Assembly (NCBI GenBank): GCA_963822215.1
Contig: CAWGGX010000007.1
Span: forward strand, 868,001-932,000
Length of the DNA stretch: 64,000 nt
Reading direction: 5' to 3'
DNA from: Roseiarcus sp963822215
Lineage (GTDB): Bacteria; Pseudomonadota; Alphaproteobacteria; Rhizobiales; Beijerinckiaceae
The translations under genes were made by a program, and so were the position numbers. Positions 63,772-64,000 of this stretch are shown here, piece after piece. The stretch's first letter is position 1; every line of letters starts with the position of its first letter. The notes beneath the pieces are model-generated. The model was not told the DNA's origin. It saw nothing but the letters and a program-made list of their open reading frames with translations, and made no database searches.

Positions 63772-64000
63772 ATGGCAAAGAAGAGTGCAATCGAGAACAA
63801 TCTGCGCAAGCAGCGGCTGGCGAAGAAGTTTGCCGGACGCCGCCGGCGCCTGCTCGACGTCGCCAACGACGAGGCGCGGCCGATGGAGGAGCGCTTCGAG
63901 GCGCGCTTGAAGCTTGCCGAGCTGCCGCGCAACGGCGCGATCGTCCGCGTCCGCAACCGGTGCGAAGTGACCGGGCGTCCGCGCGGTTTCTATCGCAAGA
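63772..64000 (+). CDS. rpsN: 30S ribosomal protein S14, truncated by window edge
   Basis: The first 76 residues of about 101: MAKKSAIENNLRKQRLAKKF, the RRRRLLD region and CEVTGRPRGFYRK. It has the long zinc-free form. TGGAGG precedes the ATG. Confidence 0.97.
   Translation, partial: MAKKSAIENNLRKQRLAKKFAGRRRRLLDVANDEARPMEERFEARLKLAELPRNGAIVRVRNRCEVTGRPRGFYRK

Overview
The window is high-GC DNA from an alphaproteobacterium, most likely in the Hyphomicrobiales (Rhizobiales). The grounds are the str–S10–spc ribosomal protein order, a CheB/CheR-fused histidine kinase, DUF4239, DUF1003, PRC-barrel and phasin proteins, and rhizobial-type extragenic palindromes. The genus cannot be fixed from sequence alone.

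Left block (1–14.7 kb). Almost everything is on the minus strand. A complete Nit1C-type cluster (13093→6242) encodes, in transcription order, an MSMEG_0572/Sll0783 protein, nitrilase, radical SAM protein, GNAT, AIR-synthase-like protein, glycosyltransferase, MSMEG_0570 protein and flavin oxidoreductase. Many of these genes overlap by a few bases. In the same direction follow a peptide-type ABC importer (binding protein, two permeases, fused double ATPase cut by the window edge) and an M20 amidohydrolase. A divergent MocR-type regulator faces the cluster across a candidate operator.

Stress and regulatory island (14.7–30 kb, with an outlier at 39 kb). Small stress-type genes (DUF883, CsbD, PRC-barrel, glycine-zipper, tiny hydrophobic proteins) surround a 1,465-residue CheB–CheR–PAS–kinase–REC–REC–LuxR hybrid. 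Nine intergenic copies of TGAGTAGTTTCCGA were found, each pointing at the nearest downstream gene. The same stretch holds decayed ends of other genes: an AI-2E exporter, phosphoketolase, an ABC-2 permease and 6-phosphogluconate dehydrogenase.

Middle (30–44 kb). A DUF2760–Hsp70–Hsp70 operon is followed by an intact ISL3 element with inverted ends and an 8-bp target duplication. Beyond it lie extragenic palindromes, a DUF1003 protein, a phasin, small conserved hypothetical genes and more pseudogenes. One pseudogene carries a perfect 28-bp palindrome at the point of its stop and frameshift.

Integrative element (44.16–52.1 kb). It is flanked by a 46/47-bp repeat of the 3' end of tRNA-Arg(ACG). 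It carries a frameshifted tyrosine integrase, an AlpA-like protein, a Toprim protein, a RepA-like ATPase, a DUF5681 protein and small secreted proteins. The tRNA copy beside the native 5' half has one extra base in the T loop; the displaced far copy is canonical.

Right end (52.1–64 kb). After a good sigma-70-type promoter and a hairpin-bearing leader come rpsL, rpsG, fusA, tuf, then rpsJ through rplE and the start of rpsN. L5 has an unusual Lys/Gly/Ala-rich N-terminal extension.
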